Shown here piece after piece: positions 49,676 through 55,830 of a DNA stretch of 55,830 bases (the stretch's first letter is position 1; each line of letters begins with the position of its first letter). The translations under genes were made by a program, and so were the position numbers. The notes beneath the pieces were generated by a model that searched no databases, had not been told where the DNA came from, and worked only from the letters and a program-made list of their open reading frames with translations. Source of the DNA: an uncultured Eubacteriales bacterium (GTDB taxonomy: Bacteria; Bacillota; Clostridia; Oscillospirales; Acutalibacteraceae); the NCBI GenBank assembly GCA_905198155.1, contig CAJKBQ010000020.1, positions 1 through 55,830 on the forward strand, in the 5' to 3' direction.

Positions 49676-49713
49676 AACCGGGAACTGCGCGTATCCCCGC
49701 GCCGTTCCCGGTT
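49676..49713 (-). terminator. Hairpin downstream of the acyltransferase-domain gene
   Basis: AACCGGGAAC (49676-49685) and GTTCCCGGTT (49704-49713) are perfect complements. On the minus strand the stem is not followed by a T-run, so termination may be weak. Confidence 0.5.
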
Positions 49714-49720
49714 CCGATTT

Positions 49721-50626
49721 TTATTCTCCCTGCTCCGGCACGCGCATCATCCGCACGCCCCATGCCGCGCCGCTGTGACCGCCGCTGCGCAGCAGCCGGA
49801 TATACGCCCGCCGCAGCCCCGTGTCGGCCGGCAGCGCGTCCACGTCGTGCAGGTCTGTCGTGTTGAACACCCGCCACAGGTCCGAATCTTTGGGGTCCTC
49901 TTTGAACCCGAAAATATCAAAATAGCGCATAAACAGCCGGATTCCGCTGGTTTCGGGCAGCATCTGCGCGTGCATCGGCGTCAGCAGCCACGAATGGCAC
50001 ACAAACCGCACCGTTCCGTCCGGGAATTCCGGTGCAAAAAACAGTGCCGCCCGGCGGAACGAATCGTCCAGCGTGTCCTGCCGCAGCGGCCCCGCCGACG
50101 GGATGTGGACGTTCACCGCTTTGTCGCCGTCAAACGCATATTTCCCGTCTTCCGACGTGATTTGGGGCATTTGAATCAGTTCGTACTGCAGCCGCCCGAG
50201 CGCAAACCGCGTCATCTGGAAAAACCGCGGGAACCAGTCCGCCACAAAGCTGCCCCAGATCCCCCGGCATTCGTAACACTCCGTCAGCTTCCACTTCAAA
50301 TCGCACATCGAGTCGAAGTAAATCGCCTCGGACACTCCGCGCGCCATATATAATGTATGCAAATGCGCCGAATACGCGATGAACAGCAGCAGCTCCGCCG
50401 TCTCCGCCGGCACCGCCAAATGTCCGTCGTGGCGCCGAAGCTCGCGCAGCGCCGCGTTCAGGTCCGTGTCCGTCCCCAGCCGCTCATATTCGGCGACCAG
50501 TGCGTCAAACACCCGCCCCGCTTCCGGATCGGCGGCAATCGCCTGCGCCCCTGCCGTCAGTGCCGTTTCCGCTGCCGCCGGGTAGTCGAACTTCCGGCAG
50601 AATTCGTGAAGGTATGCCAAATCCAT
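49721..50626 (-). CDS. Acyltransferase-domain protein of unknown role
   Basis: A 301-residue soluble protein. An N-terminal helical region (about 1-120) is followed by a beta-rich domain and a C-terminal part with TVRFVCHSWLLTPMHAQML and GVRMMRVPEQGE. I recall this architecture from Firmicutes proteins labelled acyltransferase domain-containing (DUF5596-like), distantly related to GNAT enzymes. No substrate can be inferred. GGAGG lies upstream of ATG 50626. It is downstream of fba on the same strand but behind a strong terminator. Confidence 0.6.
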   Translation of the reverse strand: MDLAYLHEFCRKFDYPAAAETALTAGAQAIAADPEAGRVFDALVAEYERLGTDTDLNAALRELRRHDGHLAVPAETAELLLFIAYSAHLHTLYMARGVSEAIYFDSMCDLKWKLTECYECRGIWGSFVADWFPRFFQMTRFALGRLQYELIQMPQITSEDGKYAFDGDKAVNVHIPSAGPLRQDTLDDSFRRAALFFAPEFPDGTVRFVCHSWLLTPMHAQMLPETSGIRLFMRYFDIFGFKEDPKDSDLWRVFNTTDLHDVDALPADTGLRRAYIRLLRSGGHSGAAWGVRMMRVPEQGE

Positions 50627-50670
50627 TTTGATTCCCTCCGATTTACTAAAGTCTGTTGACAAACTATTTT

Positions 50671-50703
50671 CAAAAATCGGGGCCGACTTTTGCCGACCCC
50701 GAT
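50671..50703 (-). terminator. Terminator of fba
   Basis: ATCGGGGCCGAC (50676-50687) pairs with GCCGACCCCGAT (50692-50703) with one mismatch around a four-base loop. On the minus strand it is followed by TTTTG. Confidence 0.9.
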
Positions 50704-50715
50704 CGAAAAATCATC

Positions 50716-51579
50716 TTACGCCTTGTTGACCGAGCCGAACAGCTCCATCTTCTCTTTGACCGTCGCCTTGATCGCTTCAAATCCCGGCGCCAGCAGTTTC
50801 CGCGGGTCGTACCCTTTGCCCTGCAAATCCTTGCCCGCCTCAATATACTTGCGGGTCGCCTCGGCAAACGCCAGCTGGCACTCCGTGTTCACGTTGATCT
50901 TGGACACGCCCAGGCTGATCGCTTTTTTGATCTGATCCGCCGGAATCCCGGTGCCGCCGTGCAGCACCAGCGGCATCTCCCCGGTTTTCGCCTGCACCGC
51001 CGCCAGCGTGTCAAACGACAGACCCGGCCAGTTTTCCGGATATTTGCCGTGGATGTTGCCGATCCCGGCCGCCAGCATCGTCACGCCCAGGTCCGCAATG
51101 CGTTTGCATTCGTCCGGATCTGCACACTCGCCCATGCCGACCACGCCGTCCTCTTCGCCGCCGATGGCGCCGACTTCGGCTTCCAGCGACAGGCCCTTTT
51201 CGGTCGTGATCTTGACCAGCTCCGCAGTCTTTTCCAGGTTTTCGTCAATCGGATAGTGCGACCCGTCGAACATGATCGACGAGAAGCCCGCTTCGATGCA
51301 CGCCTTCGCGCCTTCGTACGTGCCGTGATCCAGGTGCAGCGCCACCGGCACCGTAATGCCCAGGCTGTCCACCATCGCGTCTACCATCGCCGCGACCGTC
51401 TTGAACCCGCACATATACTTGCCCGCGCCTTCGGACACGCCGAGGATCACCGGGGAATTGCACTCCTGCGCCGTGAGCAGGATCGCCTTGGTCCATTCCA
51501 GGTTATTGATGTTGAACTGACCCACCGCATAATGGCCGGCTTTGGCCTTGGTGAGCATATCTTTTGCTGATACTAACAT
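50716..51579 (-). CDS. fba: Class II fructose-bisphosphate aldolase
   Basis: A 287-residue zinc aldolase of glycolysis, cleaving fructose 1,6-bisphosphate to dihydroxyacetone phosphate and glyceraldehyde 3-phosphate. ALHLDHGTYEGAKACIEAGF carries the catalytic Asp and a zinc His; GIGNIHGKYPENWPGLSF and LVLHGGTGIPADQIKKAISL supply further zinc and phosphate ligands. AEVGAIGGEEDGVVG is typical of the group. GGAGG precedes the ATG. Monocistronic by promoter and terminator. Tagatose-bisphosphate specificity cannot be excluded. Confidence 0.95.
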   Translation of the reverse strand: MLVSAKDMLTKAKAGHYAVGQFNINNLEWTKAILLTAQECNSPVILGVSEGAGKYMCGFKTVAAMVDAMVDSLGITVPVALHLDHGTYEGAKACIEAGFSSIMFDGSHYPIDENLEKTAELVKITTEKGLSLEAEVGAIGGEEDGVVGMGECADPDECKRIADLGVTMLAAGIGNIHGKYPENWPGLSFDTLAAVQAKTGEMPLVLHGGTGIPADQIKKAISLGVSKINVNTECQLAFAEATRKYIEAGKDLQGKGYDPRKLLAPGFEAIKATVKEKMELFGSVNKA

Positions 51580-51614
51580 AGGAAGTACCTCCGTTCAGAA
51601 TTTTTCCACCTTCT

Positions 51615-51642
51615 ATTATACCCGAAATCGGTCAAAAATCAA
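51615..51642 (-). promoter_or_regulatory. fba: Promoter of fba
   Basis: On the minus strand, TTGATT (51637-51642), 16-nt spacer, TATAAT (51615-51620), about 35 nt upstream of the start. Confidence 0.65.
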
Positions 51643-51671
51643 GCGTTTTCCGATGAAACATCGAAATTTTG

Positions 51672-51699
51672 CGCATAAAAAACCGGCGCAGCCGGTTTT
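51672..51699 (-). terminator. Terminator of the AGCS symporter gene
   Basis: AAAACCGGC (51678-51686) and GCCGGTTTT (51691-51699) form a stem with a short loop, followed on the minus strand by a T-rich stretch (TTTTTTATG). Confidence 0.85.
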
Positions 51700-51747
51700 C
51701 GCCCTGCTGCGCCGGGAAATCGCCAAATATTCGTCATCCAAATGGGA

Positions 51748-53148
51748 TTATTCTTTCCCGGCCGCCGCCTTTTTGCGGCCGTGCGCCAACGCCGACGTCG
51801 CCACCAGTCCGCTCAGCGCAATCAGCGCCGGGACGTTGGGCAGCACCATCATATAGTTAAACAGATCCATCAGCGCCCACACCAAATCGTTGCCGCTGAG
51901 CGTGCCGAGGAACACAAACACCACCGCAATCACGGAGAATACCACCACGGCCTTTTTGCCGAACAGGTACTCAATGTTCAGCTTGCCGAACAGGTTCCAC
52001 CCCAAAATCGTCGAGAATGCGAAGAAGAACAGGCACATCGCAACAAACCCGTTGCCGACCTTGTCGCCGAACACCATCGAAAACGCCATCTGCGCCATGT
52101 TGGTTTTGCCTACGCCCTCCGGCGCCGCGCCGGACGCCAGAATCCCGTTGCCCGCGTACAGCGTCGAAATCACGACCAGCGCCGTCATCGTCAGCACGAT
52201 GAACGTGTCGATGAACACGCCGACCATCGCCACCACGCCCTGCTCATGCGGGTCTTTCACGTTGGCCATCGCGTGCGCGTGCGGCGTGCTGCCCATACCG
52301 GCTTCGTTGGAGAACAGGCCGCGCTTTGCGCCCTGCGAAATCGCCGTTTTCAGCGCGTAGCCGATCGAGCCGCCGATCAGCGCATTCGGCACAAACGCGT
52401 ACTGAAAGATCATCCCGAACGCTTCCGGCACATATTTGATGCGCATCGCCAGCACAATCAGTCCGCCGATGAGATACAGCCCGGCCATCACCGGCACCAT
52501 TTTCTCCGTCACGGATGCAATCCGCGAAATCCCGCCGATCAGAATCACCGCAACCAGCGCCGCCAGCACCAGTCCCGTCACCCAGGCCGGAATGCCGAAC
52601 GCCGTGTTGCACGTTTCGGCAATCGAGTTGGACTGCACCATCGCGCCGATCAGCCCGATGGAAACCACCGTCGCAACCGCGAAGAACCCGGCGATAAACT
52701 TGCCGAACTTGCCCTTGAACGCGCGCTGGATGTAATACACCGGGCCGCCGGAGACGGACCCGTCCTCGTGTACAATCCGCGTATCCTGCGCCAGTACCGC
52801 TTCCGCGTAAATCGTCGCCATGCCGAGGAACGCGATGATCCACATCCAGAAAATCGCGCCCGGGCCGCCGATCAGAATCGCGCCGCACGCCCCGACGATG
52901 TTGCCGGTACCCACCTGCGCCGCGATGGCCGTCGCCAGCGCCTGAAACGAGCTGAGCCCGCCTTTCTGCCTGCCGCCGTGCATCGAAAACCCGCCGAACG
53001 CGCGGCGCATCCCTTCGCCGAAGCACCGCACCTGCACAAACCGCGTCTTGATCGTGAAAAACAAGCCCGCAGCCACCAGCAGAATCAGCAGCACATAGTC
53101 CGACAGATAGTCGTTGATGGTGTTGACAATCTTCAATACAGCATCCAT
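51748..53148 (-). CDS. Alanine/glycine:cation symporter (AGCS family)
   Basis: A 466-residue membrane transporter with about eleven helices that imports alanine or glycine with sodium. FSSFQALATAIAAQVGTGNI-like and GPGAIFWMWIIAFLGMATIY segments near the N-terminus, then GPVYYIQRA and GLFSNEAGMGSTPHAHA, are diagnostic. The start at 53148 follows GGAGGGG; the frame is open further, into the riboswitch, and is not used. The glycine riboswitch upstream indicates regulation by glycine and suggests glycine as a substrate. Confidence 0.94.
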   Translation of the reverse strand: MDAVLKIVNTINDYLSDYVLLILLVAAGLFFTIKTRFVQVRCFGEGMRRAFGGFSMHGGRQKGGLSSFQALATAIAAQVGTGNIVGACGAILIGGPGAIFWMWIIAFLGMATIYAEAVLAQDTRIVHEDGSVSGGPVYYIQRAFKGKFGKFIAGFFAVATVVSIGLIGAMVQSNSIAETCNTAFGIPAWVTGLVLAALVAVILIGGISRIASVTEKMVPVMAGLYLIGGLIVLAMRIKYVPEAFGMIFQYAFVPNALIGGSIGYALKTAISQGAKRGLFSNEAGMGSTPHAHAMANVKDPHEQGVVAMVGVFIDTFIVLTMTALVVISTLYAGNGILASGAAPEGVGKTNMAQMAFSMVFGDKVGNGFVAMCLFFFAFSTILGWNLFGKLNIEYLFGKKAVVVFSVIAVVFVFLGTLSGNDLVWALMDLFNYMMVLPNVPALIALSGLVATSALAHGRKKAAAGKE

Positions 53149-53277
53149 TTTACAAAACCCCTCCAGAAATAAATAATCGCCGATCTTCATCTGCGCTGTG
53201 GCAAATGCAAATCTGCGACTCCGGAGCAAGTTCTCCGCCGAACCCGACCGCGCCTGCGATGGCCGCGACCGATTATC

Positions 53278-53375
53278 CGCTCCGTCCCTTTGCCTGAGAG
53301 ATTCGACCGCGCGCCCGCGCCCGGTCTTGCACCTTCGGCACCCAATTTCCTTGGGATTCTCCAGAGTCCCCTCCG
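53278..53375 (-). promoter_or_regulatory. Glycine riboswitch (single recognisable aptamer)
   Basis: The minus strand reads GGACTCTGGAGAATCCC, then CCGAAGGTGCAAGACCGG and GAATCTCTCAGGCAAAGGGA with CGGAG, the conserved core of the glycine aptamer. A second full aptamer is not evident; the 130 nt before the AGCS start contain a GGAG/CTCC hairpin that could be the expression platform. Confidence 0.92.
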
Positions 53376-53581
53376 CGTGCAGTCTTTGCATCCTGCGCGC
53401 CTCGTCGGGTATGTGATTTGTTATTTATTTTAGCACTTTACCGTGCATTTGTCAACCAAAACTTTTGCGAAATTTTGAACGGATTTTTGGGTATTTTTAT
53501 TGTTCTTGAAATTGTTCAACCCCCGTAGAGGCAATCATCGATCGCCCGCCTGCATCATTGCGGTTGCGCTGCGGCCGAAGG

Positions 53582-53778
53582 CAACTCCCTCAGTCTCCCG
53601 CCTGCGGCGCGAGACAGCACACCGCCGACGCAGTCGCGGCCGCGAGGGAGCCTTTTGTCGTACCGCCGGGGTAGTGCGTGAAGATAAAATCCATCGGCCG
53701 CAGAAAATGTTCCGACTACATGAATTTTGTGGTACCCGGCTCCCTCGCGAGGGAGCTGCCGAGAGGCTGAGGGAGTTG
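53582..53778. repeat. Long palindromic intergenic repeat
   Basis: Outer arms CAACTCCCTCAGTCTC (53582-53597) and GAGGCTGAGGGAGTTG (53763-53778) match in 15 of 16 positions, and inner arms GCGAGGGAGCC (53642-53652) and GGCTCCCTCGC (53738-53748) match perfectly. It resembles small non-autonomous palindromic repeats scattered in clostridial genomes. No protein is encoded. Confidence 0.7.
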
Positions 53779-53850
53779 TCCATCCATCCGCAGCAATTTT
53801 CCCACGTTGCGCATCCCCATCTGCCAAACGTACGACGCTCTGCATCGTAA

Positions 53851-53914
53851 GTGCTCACTGCGTGGAGCACTACCCCTCTGGGGCGCCGGAGCGAGCACCG
53901 CGAGCGGAGAGGGG
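53851..53914. repeat. Second palindromic intergenic repeat
   Basis: Two adjacent hairpins: GTGCTC/GAGCAC (53851-53870), then CCCCTCT (53873-53879) with AGAGGGG (53908-53914). Sequence and layout suggest another dispersed repeat family. The rest of the gap 53376-54033 holds no gene. Confidence 0.55.
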
Positions 53915-53941
53915 CTTCCCCCAACTTTTCTCCCAAAACGC

Positions 53942-53970
53942 TTGACATCCGCCGCACATTCTGCTAAACT
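53942..53970 (+). promoter_or_regulatory. asnS: Promoter of asnS
   Basis: TTGACA (53942-53947), 17-nt spacer, TAAACT (53965-53970). No T-box leader fits in the 60 nt before the gene. Confidence 0.75.
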
Positions 53971-54033
53971 GAAAAGATAGAATATTGCGTCACCGCGATG
54001 ATATAAATTATTGAGAAGGGAAGTCCAAGCATT

Positions 54034-55428
54034 ATGAGTCAAATCGTAGATTTGCGCGACTTGTTTGCCGCGCCGGAGCAGTACCTGGGCCGGCAGGTCA
54101 CCGTCCAGGGGTGGATTCGGAATCACCGCAAACAAAAGACGTTCGGGTTCATCTCGTTTTACGACGGCACCGTCACCCGCGATATGCAGATCGTGTACGA
54201 CGATACGCTGCCGGAGTACGCCGAAGTGCAGCGCTGGTTCGTCGGCTCGGCCATCACCGTCACCGGCGCGCTGGTGGAGTCGCAGGGCAAAAATCAGTCG
54301 CTGGAACTGCACGCCGCCGCGCTGAAACTGGAAGGCGCGTCCACCGAAGATTATCCGCTCCAGCCCAAAAAACATTCGCTGGAATACCTGCGCGAAATCG
54401 CGTATCTGCGCCCGCGCACGCGGCTGTTCCAAGCGGTGTTCCGCGTCCGGAACCTGGCCGCCGCCGCCATCCACGACTACTTCCAGCAGCGCGGCTATGT
54501 GTACGTCCACACCCCGCTGATCACCGGCAACGACGCCGAAGGCGCCGGCCAAACCTTCCAGGTCACCACGCTGGATCTGGAACGCATCAACGGCAAAGTG
54601 GACTACAACCGCGATTTCTTCGGCAAAAAAACCTGCCTCGCCGTCACCGGCCAGCTGGAAGCCGAAATCTTCGCGATGGGGTTCAAGCGGGTGTATACGT
54701 TCGGCCCCACGTTCCGCGCCGAAAACTCCAACACCAAAACCCATGCGGCCGAATTCTGGATGATCGAGCCGGAAATCGCGTTCTGCGACCTGCATCAGCT
54801 GATGGATATCGAGGAAGATTTCCTCAAATATATTGTCCGCTATGTGATGGAGCGCGGCACGGATGAACTTGCATATTTGGAACAGTATACCAAAACTCCG
54901 CTGCACGCCAAGCTGGACGCGCTGGTCAACTCCAAAATCGCGCGCGTGTCGCACGACGAAGCCATCGCCATCCTGCGCAAGCGCCACGCGGAGGTTCCGT
55001 TTGAAAACGAGCCGAAATTCGGCGAAGATACCGCAAAAGAGCACGAAAAATACCTCACCGAGGTCTATTTCCGGTCGCCGTGCTTCGTGTACGACTGGCC
55101 GAAGGACATCAAAGCGTTCTATATGCGCCAAAACGACGACGGCAAAACGGTTGCGGCCGTCGATCTGCTGGTGCAAGGCTCCGGCGAGCTGATGGGCGGC
55201 AGCCAGCGCGAAGAGCGGTTCGACCGTTTGGCGCAGCGCATGGAGGAGCTGCACATCCCGGCCGGAGAAGACGGGCTGGGCTGGTACCTGAACCTGCGCA
55301 AATACGGCGGCTGCGTCCACTCCGGGTTTGGAATGGGCTTTGAGCGGCTGCTGATTTTCCTGACGGGCGTGGACAACATCCGCGACGTGATCCCGTTCCC
55401 GCGCACGCCGTCCAACTGCGAATTCTGA
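54034..55428 (+). CDS. asnS: Asparaginyl-tRNA synthetase
   Basis: A 464-residue class IIb enzyme charging tRNA-Asn. The N-terminal OB-fold anticodon-binding domain (VTVQGWIRNHRKQKTFGFIS) is followed by class II motifs: motif 2 TFRAENSNTKTHAAEFWMIE and motif 3 GFGMGFERLL. The stretch between fits AsnRS rather than AspRS (no AspRS insertion domain, FGKKTCLAVTGQLEAE present). AAGGGAAG precedes the ATG. Monocistronic between its own promoter and terminator. Confidence 0.96.
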   Translation: MSQIVDLRDLFAAPEQYLGRQVTVQGWIRNHRKQKTFGFISFYDGTVTRDMQIVYDDTLPEYAEVQRWFVGSAITVTGALVESQGKNQSLELHAAALKLEGASTEDYPLQPKKHSLEYLREIAYLRPRTRLFQAVFRVRNLAAAAIHDYFQQRGYVYVHTPLITGNDAEGAGQTFQVTTLDLERINGKVDYNRDFFGKKTCLAVTGQLEAEIFAMGFKRVYTFGPTFRAENSNTKTHAAEFWMIEPEIAFCDLHQLMDIEEDFLKYIVRYVMERGTDELAYLEQYTKTPLHAKLDALVNSKIARVSHDEAIAILRKRHAEVPFENEPKFGEDTAKEHEKYLTEVYFRSPCFVYDWPKDIKAFYMRQNDDGKTVAAVDLLVQGSGELMGGSQREERFDRLAQRMEELHIPAGEDGLGWYLNLRKYGGCVHSGFGMGFERLLIFLTGVDNIRDVIPFPRTPSNCEF

Positions 55429-55524
55429 TGCAGTTTGGGCAAAAACGAGTCGTTTGGATGGCTTCGTGCGTAAATTGCAATTATTATCATAAAAGTGTTT
55501 GAAAGACATTTTGATTGGAAAAAT

Positions 55525-55558
55525 TCGGAGTGACCCGATCGGGCTGCTCCGATTTTTT
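55525..55558 (+). terminator. Terminator of asnS
   Basis: TCGGAG (55525-55530) pairs with CTCCGA (55547-55552), with an inner CCCGATCGGG palindrome, followed by TTTTTT. Confidence 0.9.
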
Positions 55559-55830
55559 GCGCCATTTTTGCTGCATTCGATGTGAATAAATTTCACTTTA
55601 ATTTTCATCATTGTTCCGGGCACGCCACGGTGATATGCTGCAAAAATTCAAATTTCCGCGCAAAACTCAACAAAACGCTGCATAATCGCGTTTTTTCGCT
55701 CTTTTCCGCGTTTTTCAACGCAAATTGCGCGCATCGGTGGGCGATTTCTTCATCCCGTCGCACAGCCACAGGGCAGACGGTGCAAACGCGCATTTTCCGG
55801 GCAAAAGCTGCGCAATTCTGCGCTTTTTCG
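55559..55830. other. Window end without a recognisable gene
   Basis: AT-rich at first, then rich in CGC/GCG steps. Only short open frames without ribosome binding sites are present. Nothing supportable is seen. Confidence 0.5.

Noticed and set aside
53716..55623. A 635-codon minus-strand frame over asnS
   Set aside because: Antisense shadow of asnS, which has its own promoter, full motifs and terminator.
55608..55793. A 61-codon minus-strand frame at the window end
   Set aside because: No ribosome binding site, no recognisable domain and atypical composition.
1..55830. CRISPR array, rRNA or tRNA genes
   Set aside because: No regularly spaced direct repeats, rRNA-like segments or cloverleaf sequences were noticed on either strand.

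Overview
The window looks like the chromosome of a Gram-positive member of the Firmicutes, most likely a Clostridia (Oscillospirales-like) gut anaerobe. The evidence is the canonical S10-spc-alpha ribosomal operon order with a zinc-type S14 and L36, strong GGAGG ribosome binding sites, class B sortase, FeoA/FeoB, a glycine riboswitch ahead of an AGCS symporter, and a YfhO/GT2 envelope glycosylation pair. Most genes are moderately GC-rich. A block at about 17.7-22.3 kb is clearly more AT-rich.

Layout. 0-3 kb: a six-hairpin glycosidase-like protein and an MsmX/UgpC-type sugar ABC ATPase. 3.1-7.3 kb: a minus-strand run of trmL, glycerate kinase, class B sortase, a DUF4830 protein and an RsuA-type pseudouridine synthase. 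7.5-13 kb: an HD nucleotidase diverging from a three-gene membrane glycosylation operon (GT-C transferase, YfhO, CsbB-like GT2). 13.3-15.3 kb: a HEAT-repeat protein and cardiolipin synthase.

15.4-29.3 kb is the most interesting part. The feoAB ferrous iron operon is cut in two by an 11,593-bp element. The 3' third of feoB lies at 15409-16116, and feoA plus the 5' two thirds lie at 27704-29343. A serine recombinase sits at the left end. The two junctions share the core GGGAAA. Rejoining the host sides restores the feoB reading frame exactly. Rejoining the element sides gives an attP with two perfect 11-nt inverted arms around a central AA. The element carries a lipoprotein and a membrane protein of unknown function, two tandem units of matrixin-type metalloprotease plus lipoprotein, and a complete branched-chain amino acid ABC transporter operon (livKHMGF). 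The protease-lipoprotein pairs recall secreted metalloproteases with adjacent lipoprotein inhibitors, which is a hypothesis.

29.5-32.4 kb: metQNI, preceded by a short cysteine-rich leader ORF. 32.4-33.6 kb: a Wzz-like coiled-coil membrane protein. 33.9-49.2 kb: one minus-strand operon from rpsJ to rplQ including secY, adk, map, infA and rpoA, driven by a good promoter near 49.5 kb with a leader of about 290 nt. 49.7-55.8 kb: an acyltransferase-domain protein, class II fructose-bisphosphate aldolase, an AGCS amino acid symporter under a glycine riboswitch, palindromic intergenic repeats, and asnS.

No rRNA, tRNA or CRISPR array was recognised. All family assignments come from reading motifs in the translated sequence; no database search was run.
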